Part shown: one piece after another, positions 50,383 to 59,338 of the stretch
How the letters are laid out: each line of letters starts with the position of its first letter
Position numbering within the stretch: the first letter of the stretch is position 1
Assembly: GCA_963976055.1 (NCBI GenBank)
Contig: CAXBJB010000001.1
Coordinates: forward strand, 124,001-188,000
Length of the DNA: 64,000 nucleotides
DNA from: UBA1479 sp963976055
Lineage (GTDB): Bacteria; Pseudomonadota; Alphaproteobacteria; Rhodospirillales; Casp-alpha2
Reading direction: 5' to 3'
Program-made: the position numbers and the translations under genes
Notes under the pieces: generated by a model
What the model was told of the DNA's origin: nothing
Databases searched by the model: none
The model's input: the letters and a program-made list of their open reading frames with translations, nothing else

Positions 50383-51537
50383 ATGGGCGTATACAATCTG
50401 GAGCGGTTGACCTTCCTTCTGGTCGATGACAACCGGTTCGTCCTCAAGATTTTGCAGGACGTGCTGAAAACCCTCGGGGCCGGACAGGTCATCACCGCGG
50501 AGAACGGTGTCGAGGCGATCGAGTTCCTGAGCGCCCATCACGGTCCCTACGGCTGTCCCGTGGACATGATCATCTCCGACCTGGTGATGGCGCCGATCGA
50601 CGGGCACCTGCTGCTGAAATGGGTCCGCCAGGGCAAGGAATCCCCCAACCGTTTCATGCCCTTCATCATGATGTCCGGTGCCGCCGACACGGACAATGTC
50701 GAGAAGGCGCGCGACGGCGGCGCCAGCGAATTCCTGGCCAAGCCGTTTTCCGCGCAGACCGTGTGCAACCGTGTGCTTGAAGTTGTCGACTTTCCGCGAC
50801 AGTTCGTCGCCACCCGCGAATACTTCGGCCCCGACCGGCATCGGAAAAACGACCCAAAGTGCCCCCACGACCGGCGCCGGATCAGCGAGAAGGACGCGAC
50901 CATCGTCTATTCCTCGGACCGGGTGCGCCGCCCCCGGAACGACGGCGATGTCTTCCTGTTCCGCCTGCCCAACAAGCTGAAGGAAAAGGTCGGCGGCCTG
51001 GGCATGAGCCCGCCGGGCGAACTGCCGCTGCGCCACCTGCAGGCGGCGGACGAACATCTTCAGCGCAAGGGCCTGGAATTTCACGACTGGGCGTTGGGAT
51101 ATCTGGCGACCTTGTCGAGCATCTGCGAACGCGCGTTGCAGCAGTCGGTGGATCAGCGCGCCCGCCATTTCAAGAACATCAACCTGCTGGCCCATGAACT
51201 GCGTGGCCAGGGTGGGACCTTCGGCTATCCGATCATCACCAGCGTCGGCGAGATGCTGTACAAGATGACCCAAGCCCCCTGTCCGACCGAGGACCGTGCG
51301 GTCAAGGTCATCAAGGCCCATGTCGACACCATGCGCAGCGTGTTCCGCGACAAGATCACCGGCGACGGCGGTGATATCGGTGTCCAATTGATGCAGGATC
51401 TGAACAAGGCGATCCGCAAGTATACCTTCGACGAGCCCCGCGAGGCCGCCGCCGCGGTTGTCGAGACTGCCGAGGCCACAACGCCGAAAGCCGGTGCAGA
51501 CCGTATTGCGGCCCCCCGCCCACGCACGGGCTCGTAA
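50383..51537 (+). CDS. CheY-like receiver protein with C-terminal HPt-like domain
   Basis: 384 residues. The receiver occupies residues 8-130: LLVDDNRFVL, phosphoacceptor Asp66 in IISDLVMAPIDG, FIMMSGAAD and Lys in EFLAKPFSAQT. A middle segment (130-200) is Arg/Lys/Pro-rich with CPHDRRR. Residues 250-330 form helices with NLLAHELRGQGGTFGYPIIT, in which the His precedes the R-G-Q-G pattern of HPt phosphotransfer domains. Thus it can probably shuttle phosphate between a kinase and a downstream regulator. No DNA-binding or enzymatic output is present. No kinase is adjacent. Confidence 0.83.
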   Translation: MGVYNLERLTFLLVDDNRFVLKILQDVLKTLGAGQVITAENGVEAIEFLSAHHGPYGCPVDMIISDLVMAPIDGHLLLKWVRQGKESPNRFMPFIMMSGAADTDNVEKARDGGASEFLAKPFSAQTVCNRVLEVVDFPRQFVATREYFGPDRHRKNDPKCPHDRRRISEKDATIVYSSDRVRRPRNDGDVFLFRLPNKLKEKVGGLGMSPPGELPLRHLQAADEHLQRKGLEFHDWALGYLATLSSICERALQQSVDQRARHFKNINLLAHELRGQGGTFGYPIITSVGEMLYKMTQAPCPTEDRAVKVIKAHVDTMRSVFRDKITGDGGDIGVQLMQDLNKAIRKYTFDEPREAAAAVVETAEATTPKAGADRIAAPRPRTGS

Positions 51538-51558
51538 TTGCCCCGGCCGTCCGGCGGC

Positions 51559-51600
51559 TTGACCAAAGTCAACGAAAATCCTCTGTCAACGCCTTACCAT
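51559..51600 (+). promoter_or_regulatory. FNR/FixK-type box and -10 upstream of the Met-rich protein
   Basis: TTGACCAAAGTCAA at 51559-51572 is a perfect TTGA-N6-TCAA palindrome. A -10-like TACCAT at 51595-51600 is correctly spaced for class II activation, predicting transcription start near 51607, 41 bases before the ATG. Confidence 0.55.
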
Positions 51601-51647
51601 TGCCGAATGGGAAACGTCGTTTCCCGAGACAATGAAAGGGTGAAGCG

Positions 51648-52220
51648 ATGAAGACGAAAGGCATGATGACGGCCTTGGCGCTGACCGGCGCTCTCGGCCT
51701 TCTTTCCGCTGGCGAGGTTCTGGCGCATGGGCCGGGTATGTCCGGTGACCGTGACGACATGCCCATGACGGGGCGCGGCATGATGGGCCAGGGATATCAG
51801 GGCCAGATGCCCATGATGGGCTATGGAATGGGCATGGGGCCCGGCATGATGATGGGGCCGGGAATGGGATACGGCTACGGCGGTCAGATGCCGATGATGG
51901 GGCCCGGAATGATGATGGGGCCCGGCATGGGCATGGGACCTGGCATGATGATGGGCCCTGGCATGATGATGGGGCCCGGCATGATGGGCGGCTGGGGCTG
52001 CGGCGGTGCGCAGACGCTCGACCGCGACCTCAAGGCCGACGACGTCAAGCAGATGATGGAGCAGCGCGTGGCCTGGGCCCGCAATCCCAACCTGAAGGTC
52101 GGCAAGGTCACGGAAAAGGACGGCGACACCATCGAAGCCGAGATCGTGACCAAGGACGACTCCCTGGTCCGCAAGTTCTCGGTCGACCGCCACACCGGGC
52201 GTATGCAGCCGGTGCAGTAA
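51648..52220 (+). CDS. Secreted Met/Gly-rich repeat protein
   Basis: 190 residues. Signal peptide (MMTALALTGALGLLSAGEVLA) is followed by a mature N-terminus HGPGM. Residues 30-115 are built of about eight GPGM units with MM, MGYG and QMPM variants, so Met makes up roughly a third of the segment; such surfaces bind Cu(I) or Ag(I) in known Met-rich proteins. The C-terminal 75 residues are a charged, possibly compact domain (LDRDLKADDVKQMMEQRVAW, VTEKDGDTIEAEIVTKDD). It is probably a periplasmic metal buffer or chaperone, made under low oxygen given the upstream box. Specificity is an inference. Confidence 0.78.
   Translation: MKTKGMMTALALTGALGLLSAGEVLAHGPGMSGDRDDMPMTGRGMMGQGYQGQMPMMGYGMGMGPGMMMGPGMGYGYGGQMPMMGPGMMMGPGMGMGPGMMMGPGMMMGPGMMGGWGCGGAQTLDRDLKADDVKQMMEQRVAWARNPNLKVGKVTEKDGDTIEAEIVTKDDSLVRKFSVDRHTGRMQPVQ
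51830..51990 (+). repeat. In-frame tandem repeats coding for GPGM units
   Basis: The DNA repeats a 12-18 base unit built on GGGCCCGGCATGATGATG with small changes. It is coding repeat DNA within the Met-rich gene and a candidate for length variation between strains. Confidence 0.75.
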
Positions 52221-52226
52221 GACCGC

Positions 52227-54044
52227 CTATGCTCCGCCCTCGATTTCCTCGCGTTTGAGTTCGAGGGCGAGCCACTCTTCTTCCAGGGTGGCCAGCTTTG
52301 CTTCGGCCTTTGTCAAAGCCGCCGCCGTGTCGGTGAAGAGCAGGGCGTTCTTGGTGAACAGGTTGGGGTCGGCCAGAACCTTCTTATGGCCCGCGATCTC
52401 TTCCTCAAGCTTGGCCATGCGGTCGGGCAGGATTTTCAGCGCATGGCTGTCCTTGAAGGACAGCTTGCGCTTCTCCTTTGGCGCACCCGGCTGTGCCGGG
52501 GCGGCGGCGTTCTTCGCCGGTCCCTTGTCCTTCTTCGGCTTGTCGCGTAGCGGCGCCTCGCCGCGCTGGGCCAGCATGTCGGAATAGCCCCCGGGATATT
52601 CCCGCCACTGGCCTTCGTCCTCCCAGGCGACGGTCGAGGTCACGACCCGGTCGATGAAATCGCGGTCATGGCTGACCAGCAGCACCGCGCCCTCGTAATC
52701 GGCCAGCATTTCCTGAAGTAGGTCGAGGGTTTCCAGGTCCAGGTCGTTGGTCGGCTCGTCCAGCACCAGAAGGTTGGACGGGCGGGCCAGCGCCCGGGCC
52801 AGCATCAGCCGCCCGCGCTCACCGCCCGACAACTCGCCGATGGGCGTCGGTGCCTGTTCGGGCAGGAACAGAAAGTCCTTCATGTAGCTGATGACGTGGC
52901 GCGGCTCGCCGCCGACGGACACTGTGTCGCCGCTGCCGTCGGTCAGGGCGTCGGACAGGCTGGTCCGCGGATTCAGGCTTTCGCGCTTTTGGTCGAGCGT
53001 CACCATCTCGACCGACACGCCGACCTTGACCTTGCCCGTGTCGGGCGCGGCCTGGCCGGTCAGGATGTTCAACAGGGTCGTCTTGCCGGCCCCGTTGGGC
53101 CCAATGATGCCGACCCGGTCGCCGCGCAGGATGCGGGTGGAAAAGCCGTCGATCAGGGTGCGGTCGCCGTAGGCCTTGGTTATGTTCTCGGCGTCGATCA
53201 CCAGCTTGCCCGAGGTCTCGCCCTGGGCGGCGGCCAGTTTCACCTCGCCCGTCACCTGGCGGAGTTCGCGTTTCTGCTGGCGCATGTCCATCAGGTTGCC
53301 AAGCCTGCGCTGGTTGCGCTTGCGCCGCGCCGATACGCCGTGGATCAGCCAATGGGTTTCGGCGGCGATCTTGCGGTCGAGCTTGTGGCGGGCGGTGCCT
53401 TCCTGTTCCAACAGCGTGTCGCGCCATTCCTCGAAGGCGGAAAAGCCCTGTTCCAGGCGTTTGACCTCGCCCCGGTCAAGCCACAGGGTGGCGCGCGACA
53501 GGGTTTCCAGGAACCGGCGGTCGTGGCTGATCATGACGATGGCGGACGGTAGGGATTTGAGTTCCCTTTCCAGCCAGGCGATGGCGGGCAGGTCCAGGTG
53601 GTTGGTCGGCTCGTCGAGCAATAGAACGTCGGGCTTGGGCGCCAGGGCCCGGGCCAGGGCCGCGCGCCGGGCCTCGCCGCCGGACAGATGGCCGGGGGTT
53701 TCCTGCCCGGTCAAGCCCAGGAGATCCAACAGGTATTGCGCCCGGTAGGGGTCGTCGCCCGGCGCCAGGCCGTCCTCGACATAGTCCAGGGTCGTGGCAT
53801 GGCCCGACAGGTCCGGTTCCTGCGCCAGGTAGCGCACGGTGGCCCCCGGCTGCACGAAGATCTCGCCCCGGTCGGGCTGGATCAGTCCACCCGCGATCTT
53901 CAGCAGGGTCGACTTGCCGGACCCGTTGCGCCCGACCAGGCACAGGCGGTCGCCGCGCATGACGGCAAGCTCCGCCCCTTCCAGCAAGGGCGTGCCGCCG
54001 AAGGTCAGGTCGATGTCGCGAAGATGGAGGATGGGAGGTGCCAA
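52227..54044 (-). CDS. uup: ABC-F ATPase, Uup type
   Basis: About 605 residues from a TTG at 54044 (LAPPILHLRDIDL). Two ABC domains are complete: Walker A GRNGSGKST and GPNGAGKTT, signatures LSGGEARRAALARAL and LSGGERGRLMLARAL, and Walker B LLLDEPTNHLDL and LVLDEPTNDLDL. The C-terminus after residue 530 is a Glu/Lys-rich coiled coil (KLEEEIAGHKKVLADP) as in Uup. ABC-F proteins act on the ribosome or, for Uup, on branched DNA and transposon excision; there are no membrane segments. The stop lies 6 bases from the convergent Met-rich gene. Confidence 0.93.
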   Translation of the reverse strand: MAPPILHLRDIDLTFGGTPLLEGAELAVMRGDRLCLVGRNGSGKSTLLKIAGGLIQPDRGEIFVQPGATVRYLAQEPDLSGHATTLDYVEDGLAPGDDPYRAQYLLDLLGLTGQETPGHLSGGEARRAALARALAPKPDVLLLDEPTNHLDLPAIAWLERELKSLPSAIVMISHDRRFLETLSRATLWLDRGEVKRLEQGFSAFEEWRDTLLEQEGTARHKLDRKIAAETHWLIHGVSARRKRNQRRLGNLMDMRQQKRELRQVTGEVKLAAAQGETSGKLVIDAENITKAYGDRTLIDGFSTRILRGDRVGIIGPNGAGKTTLLNILTGQAAPDTGKVKVGVSVEMVTLDQKRESLNPRTSLSDALTDGSGDTVSVGGEPRHVISYMKDFLFLPEQAPTPIGELSGGERGRLMLARALARPSNLLVLDEPTNDLDLETLDLLQEMLADYEGAVLLVSHDRDFIDRVVTSTVAWEDEGQWREYPGGYSDMLAQRGEAPLRDKPKKDKGPAKNAAAPAQPGAPKEKRKLSFKDSHALKILPDRMAKLEEEIAGHKKVLADPNLFTKNALLFTDTAAALTKAEAKLATLEEEWLALELKREEIEGGA

Positions 54045-54133
54045 GGGATGGGGAGATCCTAATCTGTGGGATAAAAAGCGCGGCACCTTACTAGAATTGA
54101 AAGCCGAACGGATCAACGATCTGCGCGGGTCTC

Positions 54134-55312
54134 CTATTCGGCTTCGAAGGGGGGGCGTCCCCACCCCAATGTCGCGGAGCCGTCCGGTTGCAGGTGCGTG
54201 GAGGCAAGGCATGCCGGCGGAAACGTGATCTCGACCGTCGTGCCCTGGCCCAGCGTGCTTGACAGGTGAAGCGCGCCGCCGTGCAACTCCACCAGGTATT
54301 TTGAAAGGGAAAGACCCAGGCCGGTGCCCCCATAGGCCCGGTGAGAGCTGGTGCGGACCTGCCCGAAGGGGGCGAGAACCCGCGGGAAGTCGTCCTTGGC
54401 GATACCGATCCCCGTATCTGCGACGGTGATCGACCGGCCGCCGTCGGGCAGAACGGAGGCGGCAAGCGTCACGCATCCGTGCTTGTTGTTGAACTTGATG
54501 GCGTTGGACAGCAGGTTGACGATGATTTGCGTCACCACACGCTTGTCCGCGAAAAGAGAGACCGGATCGGCGGACGGCGCGTAGTTCATGGTGATGCCGT
54601 TCAGTTCCGCCAAACTGTTCATCATCTGTTGCGCGGTCGTGAGAACGTCATTGATGTCGAACGAGGATTGGTCCAGTTCGAATTCCCCGGCTTCGATCTT
54701 GGATAAATCGAGAATATCGTTGATGATTCCCAAAAGATGTTCGCCTGACGCAAAGATGTTCTTGGCGTATTCGATCCGGTTGGCGGGATTGATGCCGGTG
54801 GCGGACTCGGTGGACAGCATCTGGGAGAATCCGAGAATGCTGTTCAGCGGCGTGCGCAGTTCGTGGCTGACATGGGCGAGGAAATCAGATTTCGCGTGAC
54901 TGGCGTCCTCAGCCTCTTTCTTGGCCTGGAGAATTTGCGCTTCCGCGTTCTTGCGGTCTGAAATGTCGATGTGCCAGACAATGCCGGCCTTTCGGGTTTC
55001 GAAGATAATGGGCTGCGTGTTCATCAGCGCCCACCACCTGGTTCCGTCGAAACGCCTGCGTTCCGATTCAACGTTCATCAACAGTTCGCCCTTGCTGAAT
55101 TGCGCATAGGCGTTGGTGAACGCGTCGGGATCGACCCAGGTTTCTCGAATGTCGTTGTTCAGGAGATCGTCGGCCGATGCGGCGCCGAACATAGTGACGA
55201 GCCGGCTGTTCACGAACAGGCGCTTGCCGCTCGCGACGTCTAGGATGGCTGCGCCGATCGGGCTGCCTTCCAGAACAGATTTCAGGACGTCGTCGTCCGA
55301 GCGTTCAGACAT
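54134..55312 (-). CDS. PAS-domain sensor histidine kinase, soluble
   Basis: 392 residues from ATG 55312; an earlier start at 55384 is possible. No membrane segment. A PAS domain (residues 10-125: VLEGSPIGAAILDVASGKRLFVNSR, WWALMNTQPIIFETRKAGIVWHIDIS) is followed by a coiled coil and the HisKA motif FLAHVSHELRTPLNSILGFSQ. The ATPase shows NLLSNAIKFN, VADTGIGIAKDD and GGTGLGLSLSKYLVELHGG. It lacks a fused receiver. The phosphorylated partner is unknown, but the receiver-HPt protein 3 kb away on the other strand is a candidate. Confidence 0.93.
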   Translation of the reverse strand: MSERSDDDVLKSVLEGSPIGAAILDVASGKRLFVNSRLVTMFGAASADDLLNNDIRETWVDPDAFTNAYAQFSKGELLMNVESERRRFDGTRWWALMNTQPIIFETRKAGIVWHIDISDRKNAEAQILQAKKEAEDASHAKSDFLAHVSHELRTPLNSILGFSQMLSTESATGINPANRIEYAKNIFASGEHLLGIINDILDLSKIEAGEFELDQSSFDINDVLTTAQQMMNSLAELNGITMNYAPSADPVSLFADKRVVTQIIVNLLSNAIKFNNKHGCVTLAASVLPDGGRSITVADTGIGIAKDDFPRVLAPFGQVRTSSHRAYGGTGLGLSLSKYLVELHGGALHLSSTLGQGTTVEITFPPACLASTHLQPDGSATLGWGRPPFEAE

Positions 55313-55454
55313 TAAAAAGAGTTGCTTTCCGGCGGGTTCCTCAAGGCACGGGTCATTAATAAAAACCACCCGTCGAGAACGCAATGAATATAATGGAATG
55401 CATCATTAACGGGTGCGGGCGGCAGAAAACAAGGTGGCCCAAGGGGTTGTGCTG

Positions 55455-56234
55455 CTATCCCCGAACCCGGCCGAGGAAAGGCCCGACGGCTGCCATGAAG
55501 CCATCCGGATTATCGATGTTCGAAAGATGCGCCGCGCCGGGAATGACTTCCAGCGTCGATCCCTTGACCAGGGCCTGGACGCTTTCCGCCGCCGCCAGGG
55601 GCGTGCGCTGGTCCTGCTCGCCGGTGACGATGTGCATGGGTTTGTCGATGCCCTGCAACTGCGCGCGGACATCCTCGGTAAAGACGGAACGCACGGCGTC
55701 CAGATAATCGTCCTTGGTCATGCCCGTGATGGCGGCGATCAGGGCTTGATGATCGGCCGTGTCCGTCGTCGGCAGCAGGGTACTGTCGGCGTAATCCTTG
55801 GCGAACTCGGTCATGGTCATGGTCGCCATCTTGGCTTCCATGCCGGCAATTCGCTCCGGCCCCGCCTCGCCCATGAAGGCGAAGCTGTCGGCATAGACGA
55901 TCGACAATATCGCATCAGGGGCCAGGGCATGCAGGCGGGCACATTGCAGGCCGCCCATGGAAATCCCCACGATATGCGCGGGCAGCAGGCCCAGTTCCGA
56001 CAGCAGGGCATGGGCGTCCTCGGCCACCGCCTGCATGGTCACACCGCCCCGGTTGGACGAACGGCCGTGGCCGCGGGCGTCCAGGGCGACGCAAGTGAAC
56101 TTGTCCTTCAATGCCGCGATCTGGCCTTCCCACAGATAGCCGTTGGTGCCCAGGCTGTGCAGCATCAGCAGCGTCGGGCCGCTGCCGGCCTGGCGGTAAT
56201 GCAGGGTTTCACCGTTGACGGAAATCATGGGCAT
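55455..56234 (-). CDS. Alpha/beta hydrolase (enol-lactonase-like)
   Basis: 259 residues, ATG at 56234. LLMLHSLGTNGYLWEGQIAAL gives the oxyanion region, VALDARGHGRSS the typical strand turn, VGISMGGLQCARLHAL the nucleophile Ser elbow, GEQDQRTP the catalytic Asp region and IPGAAHLSNIDNPD the catalytic His. Length and LDARGHGRS fit 3-oxoadipate enol-lactonase/haloperoxidase-type hydrolases. It is the last gene of the molybdenum hydroxylase operon, 15 bases after the enoyl-CoA hydratase relative, so it probably opens a ring or hydrolyses a thioester or lactone in that pathway. Confidence 0.9.
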   Translation of the reverse strand: MPMISVNGETLHYRQAGSGPTLLMLHSLGTNGYLWEGQIAALKDKFTCVALDARGHGRSSNRGGVTMQAVAEDAHALLSELGLLPAHIVGISMGGLQCARLHALAPDAILSIVYADSFAFMGEAGPERIAGMEAKMATMTMTEFAKDYADSTLLPTTDTADHQALIAAITGMTKDDYLDAVRSVFTEDVRAQLQGIDKPMHIVTGEQDQRTPLAAAESVQALVKGSTLEVIPGAAHLSNIDNPDGFMAAVGPFLGRVRG

Positions 56235-56249
56235 GGGCTGGTCCTGTTC

Positions 56250-56987
56250 TTAAGCTTTGTCCTGGGAGGTCATCTCGACCGCGATCAGGTTTGCCCCATA
56301 ACGGGCCTGCCCTGCAAGGTCCATGGTCGGGGCCAGGCGCATGTACTCCTTGATGGCGACCAGAGCGTCGCGGTCCCGGTCGGCCAATTTGGCGACATAG
56401 GCGTCCACCGCCGCCGTCAGGCCGCCCTTCGGCGCTACGCGGGAAATCAGGCCGAAGGTATGGGCCGTCCGGGCGTCGATCTCGTCCCGGGTCAGCACCA
56501 TGTCGAGCACGGCCTTGGCCGGCATCTTGGGCAGGGCGGCGGAGATCGCCAGGGTCGGCGGCAGGTTGCCGTCCATTTCCGGCATGGAAAACCGGGCAGC
56601 CTCCTCGGCGATGGTCACGTCCGCCTGGGCAGCGAAGGCGCAGCCGAAGCCCTTGGCCCGGCCCTGCACGGCGGCCAGCACGGGCACCGGCGTCATGCGC
56701 AGGTTTTCGTAGACGCCCAGGATCGCATCGGCGACCCGTTCGCGGAACGCCCGGGCGTTGGCGGGCGGCGTCACGCCCGCGACGATGCGTCGGCCCAGGC
56801 AGAAATCGGCGCCCTCGCCGGTCACCACCACCAGCTTCACGGCCCGGTCCGATCCTTCCGCGCGGATGGCCGTGCCGATGGCCTGCATGTCGGGCGGGGC
56901 CAGGGTGTTGCCTTCCGCGCCCTGGCACAGGGTGATGCAGGCGACGGGGCCGTCGCGGGAAATGCGGAAACGGTCGCTGGTGGTCAT
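56250..56987 (-). CDS. Enoyl-CoA hydratase/isomerase-family protein with altered active site
   Basis: 245 residues from ATG 56987, whose A is shared with the stop of the large hydroxylase subunit. The crotonase fold is seen in VVVTGEGADFCLGRR, VLAAVQGRAKGFGCAFAAQADV and ARFSMPEMDGNLPP. Relative to rat crotonase the second catalytic Glu (in PEMDG) is kept, but the first (normally in GGG-x-E-L) is Ala here. That points to an isomerase, a decarboxylase or ring-cleaving chemistry instead of plain hydration. It sits between the hydroxylase and the hydrolase in the operon. Substrate unknown, maybe a CoA ester of an aromatic or heterocyclic acid. Confidence 0.88.
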   Translation of the reverse strand: MTTSDRFRISRDGPVACITLCQGAEGNTLAPPDMQAIGTAIRAEGSDRAVKLVVVTGEGADFCLGRRIVAGVTPPANARAFRERVADAILGVYENLRMTPVPVLAAVQGRAKGFGCAFAAQADVTIAEEAARFSMPEMDGNLPPTLAISAALPKMPAKAVLDMVLTRDEIDARTAHTFGLISRVAPKGGLTAAVDAYVAKLADRDRDALVAIKEYMRLAPTMDLAGQARYGANLIAVEMTSQDKA

Positions 56988-59338
56988 CAGCGGTCCTCCT
57001 GGATGGTTTCTTGCGCGGCGCTGATCAACTCGACAATGCGTTGCGGTGTGATGGGGCAATCGGTGATGCGGACGCCGAAGGGTGCCAAGGCATTCTCCAC
57101 CGCCGCGACGATGGCGGCCGGGGCGGGGATGGTGCCGCCTTCGCCGGCCCCCTTGGCACCCAGCGGGTTCAGCGGCGTCGGGCTTTCCATATGGACGATG
57201 TCGCAATTGGGTACGAGTTCCGCCGTCGGCATCAGGTAGTCGGCGAAGGTCGTGGTCAGGGGATTGGCGTCTTCGTCGAACACCATGCGCTCCAGCACGG
57301 CATTGCCGATGCCGTGGGCGACCCCACCCTGGACCTGACCGTCGACCAGCATGGGGTTGATGACCGTGCCGCAGTCGTGAACCACGGTGTACTTCAGGAT
57401 GGTGACCTGCCCGGTTTCCGCATCGACCTCGACCTCGGCGACATGGCTGCCGTTGGAATAGGTCGCCTGCGGGGGGGTGAAATATCCGGATGCTTCCAAA
57501 TCCGGCTTCACCCCCTTGGGCAGGGCATAGCCGGGCATGCCGCTGGTCATCTTGGCCAGTTCCTCGAAGGTCACGCTGTCGCCCTGTTCGCCCTTGATGC
57601 GTACGGCGCCGTGGGTCAGTTCCACGTCCTCGGGCTTTACGTCGAACTTGGCCGCCGCCAATGCCAGCGCCTTGCCGCGCAATTCGACGGAGGCGATGCG
57701 CACGGACGACCCCGCGTTGACGGTGACGCGGCTGGCATAGGTGCCGGCGCCGCGCGGCATGAGGCCCGTGTCGCCGCCGACCACGTCGATGTCGGTGACG
57801 TCGATGTTCAATTCATCGGCGCAAATCTGCGCCAGGGTCGTGCGGTGGGCCTGCCCCGCCGCCGCCGCCCCGGTGTAGATCGCGACCCGCCCGTTGGTCA
57901 GGATGCGCAGGGTCGCGCCCTCGAAGGGGCCCAGGCCGGTGCCCTCGACATAATTGCCGATGCCGATGCCGATGTGCCGGCCTTCCGCCAATGCCGCCTT
58001 TTGGCGGGCCGGGAAATCGCCGTATCCCGCTTTCGACAACGCCTGGGCCTGGGCCTCGGGGTAGTCGCCGGTGTCGTACATCACCGGCGCCCCGTCGCGG
58101 TAGGTCAGGCCCATGTCGTAGGGCATGTCCGATGCCTGGATGAAATTGCGCCGTCGTACCTCGGCCGGGTCCAGGTCCAGTTTTTGCGCCACGGCGTCCA
58201 TCAGCCGTTCCATGGCGAACACGGCCTGCGGCCGCCCCGCACCCCGCAGGGGCGTGGTCGGCACCAGATTGGTGAAGGCGATGGTCACCGCCATGCGGTA
58301 GGCCGGCAGCTTGTAGGGCCCGGGCAGGGTGGTCGCCGAGATATAGGGCATGATGATGCCCCAGGGCAGATAGGCCCCGGCATCGTGGATCAGGGTGCCC
58401 TTGACGCCCAGCAGCACGCCGTCCTGGTCGACGGCGGCGGACACGTCCCAGACCTGATCCCGTTCCTGGGTGGTGGTCAGGAAATGCTCGCGCCGATCCT
58501 CGGCCCATTTCACGGGCCGGCCCAACAGGCGCGCCGCCGCCGGAATGACCAGTTCCTCGGGATAAACCTGGTTCTTGGGCCCGAACCCGCCGCCCACGTC
58601 GGGGGTGATGACCCGCACCCTGTCTTCCGCCAGACCGAACATGTCGATCACGGCGCGCTGGGTGTTATGGGGCGTCTGAGTCGAGGACCAGATGCGGAAG
58701 GCATCGCCGACCACGTCGTAAATCGCCGCCACCCCCCGGCATTCCATGGGATGGCCCGTGCCGCGGTGGGGCGCGTAGCGTTCGCGGATGACGTGGGCGG
58801 CGTTGCGGAAGGCCGCGTCCATGTCGCCGAAGCCAAGGTTCAGGCGCCCGGCGATGTTGTCGGTCATGGACGCATGGGTCACGGGTGCGCCCAGTTTCAG
58901 GGCGGCATCGCAATGGCCGGCGGCGGGCAAGGGGTCCCAATCGACGATCACCCTCTCGGCCGCGTCCTCGGCCAGATGACGGCTGTCGGCGATGACCACG
59001 GCGACGGCCTCGCCGACGAAGCAGACTTCGGAGGTCGCCAGCGGCTCCTGCGTCACGGCGTAGGTGATTTCCGGATGGGGCACCTGCAGCAGGATGCGCT
59101 TGCCAAGCATTTCCGCCGGCAGGTCCTGGGCGGTCAGCACGGCATGGACGCCGGGCAAGGTGCGGGCCTCGGCGGTGTCTACCTCGGTAAAGGTCGCATG
59201 GGCGAAGGGGCTACGCACGAAGGCGGCTTCCAGCATGCCCGGGAGTTTCAGGTCGTCGAGAAACTGGCCGCGCCCGGTCAAAAGTTCCGGGTCCTCCAGC
59301 CGCTTCACGCGCTGACCGACGAAGGCGGTCGAACTCAT
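56987..59338 (-). CDS. Molybdenum hydroxylase large subunit (xanthine dehydrogenase/CoxL form II family)
   Basis: 783 residues, ATG at 59338 overlapping the preceding stop. Starts VGQRVKRLEDPELLTGRGQF, as in CoxL-type proteins. PDVGGGFGPKNQ, GAGRPQAVFAMERLMD and GPFEGATLRI are pterin-cofactor segments; the catalytic Glu is in GAKGAGEGGTIP. The form I CO-dehydrogenase motif with Cys (AYRCSFR) is absent: here it is PLRGAGR, so it is not a CO dehydrogenase. Family members hydroxylate N-heterocycles, aldehydes or aromatic CoA esters with water as oxygen donor. It forms the trimer with the two downstream-coupled subunits. Substrate unknown. Confidence 0.93.
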   Translation of the reverse strand: MSSTAFVGQRVKRLEDPELLTGRGQFLDDLKLPGMLEAAFVRSPFAHATFTEVDTAEARTLPGVHAVLTAQDLPAEMLGKRILLQVPHPEITYAVTQEPLATSEVCFVGEAVAVVIADSRHLAEDAAERVIVDWDPLPAAGHCDAALKLGAPVTHASMTDNIAGRLNLGFGDMDAAFRNAAHVIRERYAPHRGTGHPMECRGVAAIYDVVGDAFRIWSSTQTPHNTQRAVIDMFGLAEDRVRVITPDVGGGFGPKNQVYPEELVIPAAARLLGRPVKWAEDRREHFLTTTQERDQVWDVSAAVDQDGVLLGVKGTLIHDAGAYLPWGIIMPYISATTLPGPYKLPAYRMAVTIAFTNLVPTTPLRGAGRPQAVFAMERLMDAVAQKLDLDPAEVRRRNFIQASDMPYDMGLTYRDGAPVMYDTGDYPEAQAQALSKAGYGDFPARQKAALAEGRHIGIGIGNYVEGTGLGPFEGATLRILTNGRVAIYTGAAAAGQAHRTTLAQICADELNIDVTDIDVVGGDTGLMPRGAGTYASRVTVNAGSSVRIASVELRGKALALAAAKFDVKPEDVELTHGAVRIKGEQGDSVTFEELAKMTSGMPGYALPKGVKPDLEASGYFTPPQATYSNGSHVAEVEVDAETGQVTILKYTVVHDCGTVINPMLVDGQVQGGVAHGIGNAVLERMVFDEDANPLTTTFADYLMPTAELVPNCDIVHMESPTPLNPLGAKGAGEGGTIPAPAAIVAAVENALAPFGVRITDCPITPQRIVELISAAQETIQEDR

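Noticed and set aside
51830..51990. CRISPR-like or intergenic direct repeats
   Set aside because: The repeats are in frame and encode GPGM units of a secreted protein; no spacers.
56987..59338. Carbon monoxide dehydrogenase (form I) reading of the large subunit
   Set aside because: The active-site Cys motif AYRCSFR is absent; the segment reads PLRGAGR.
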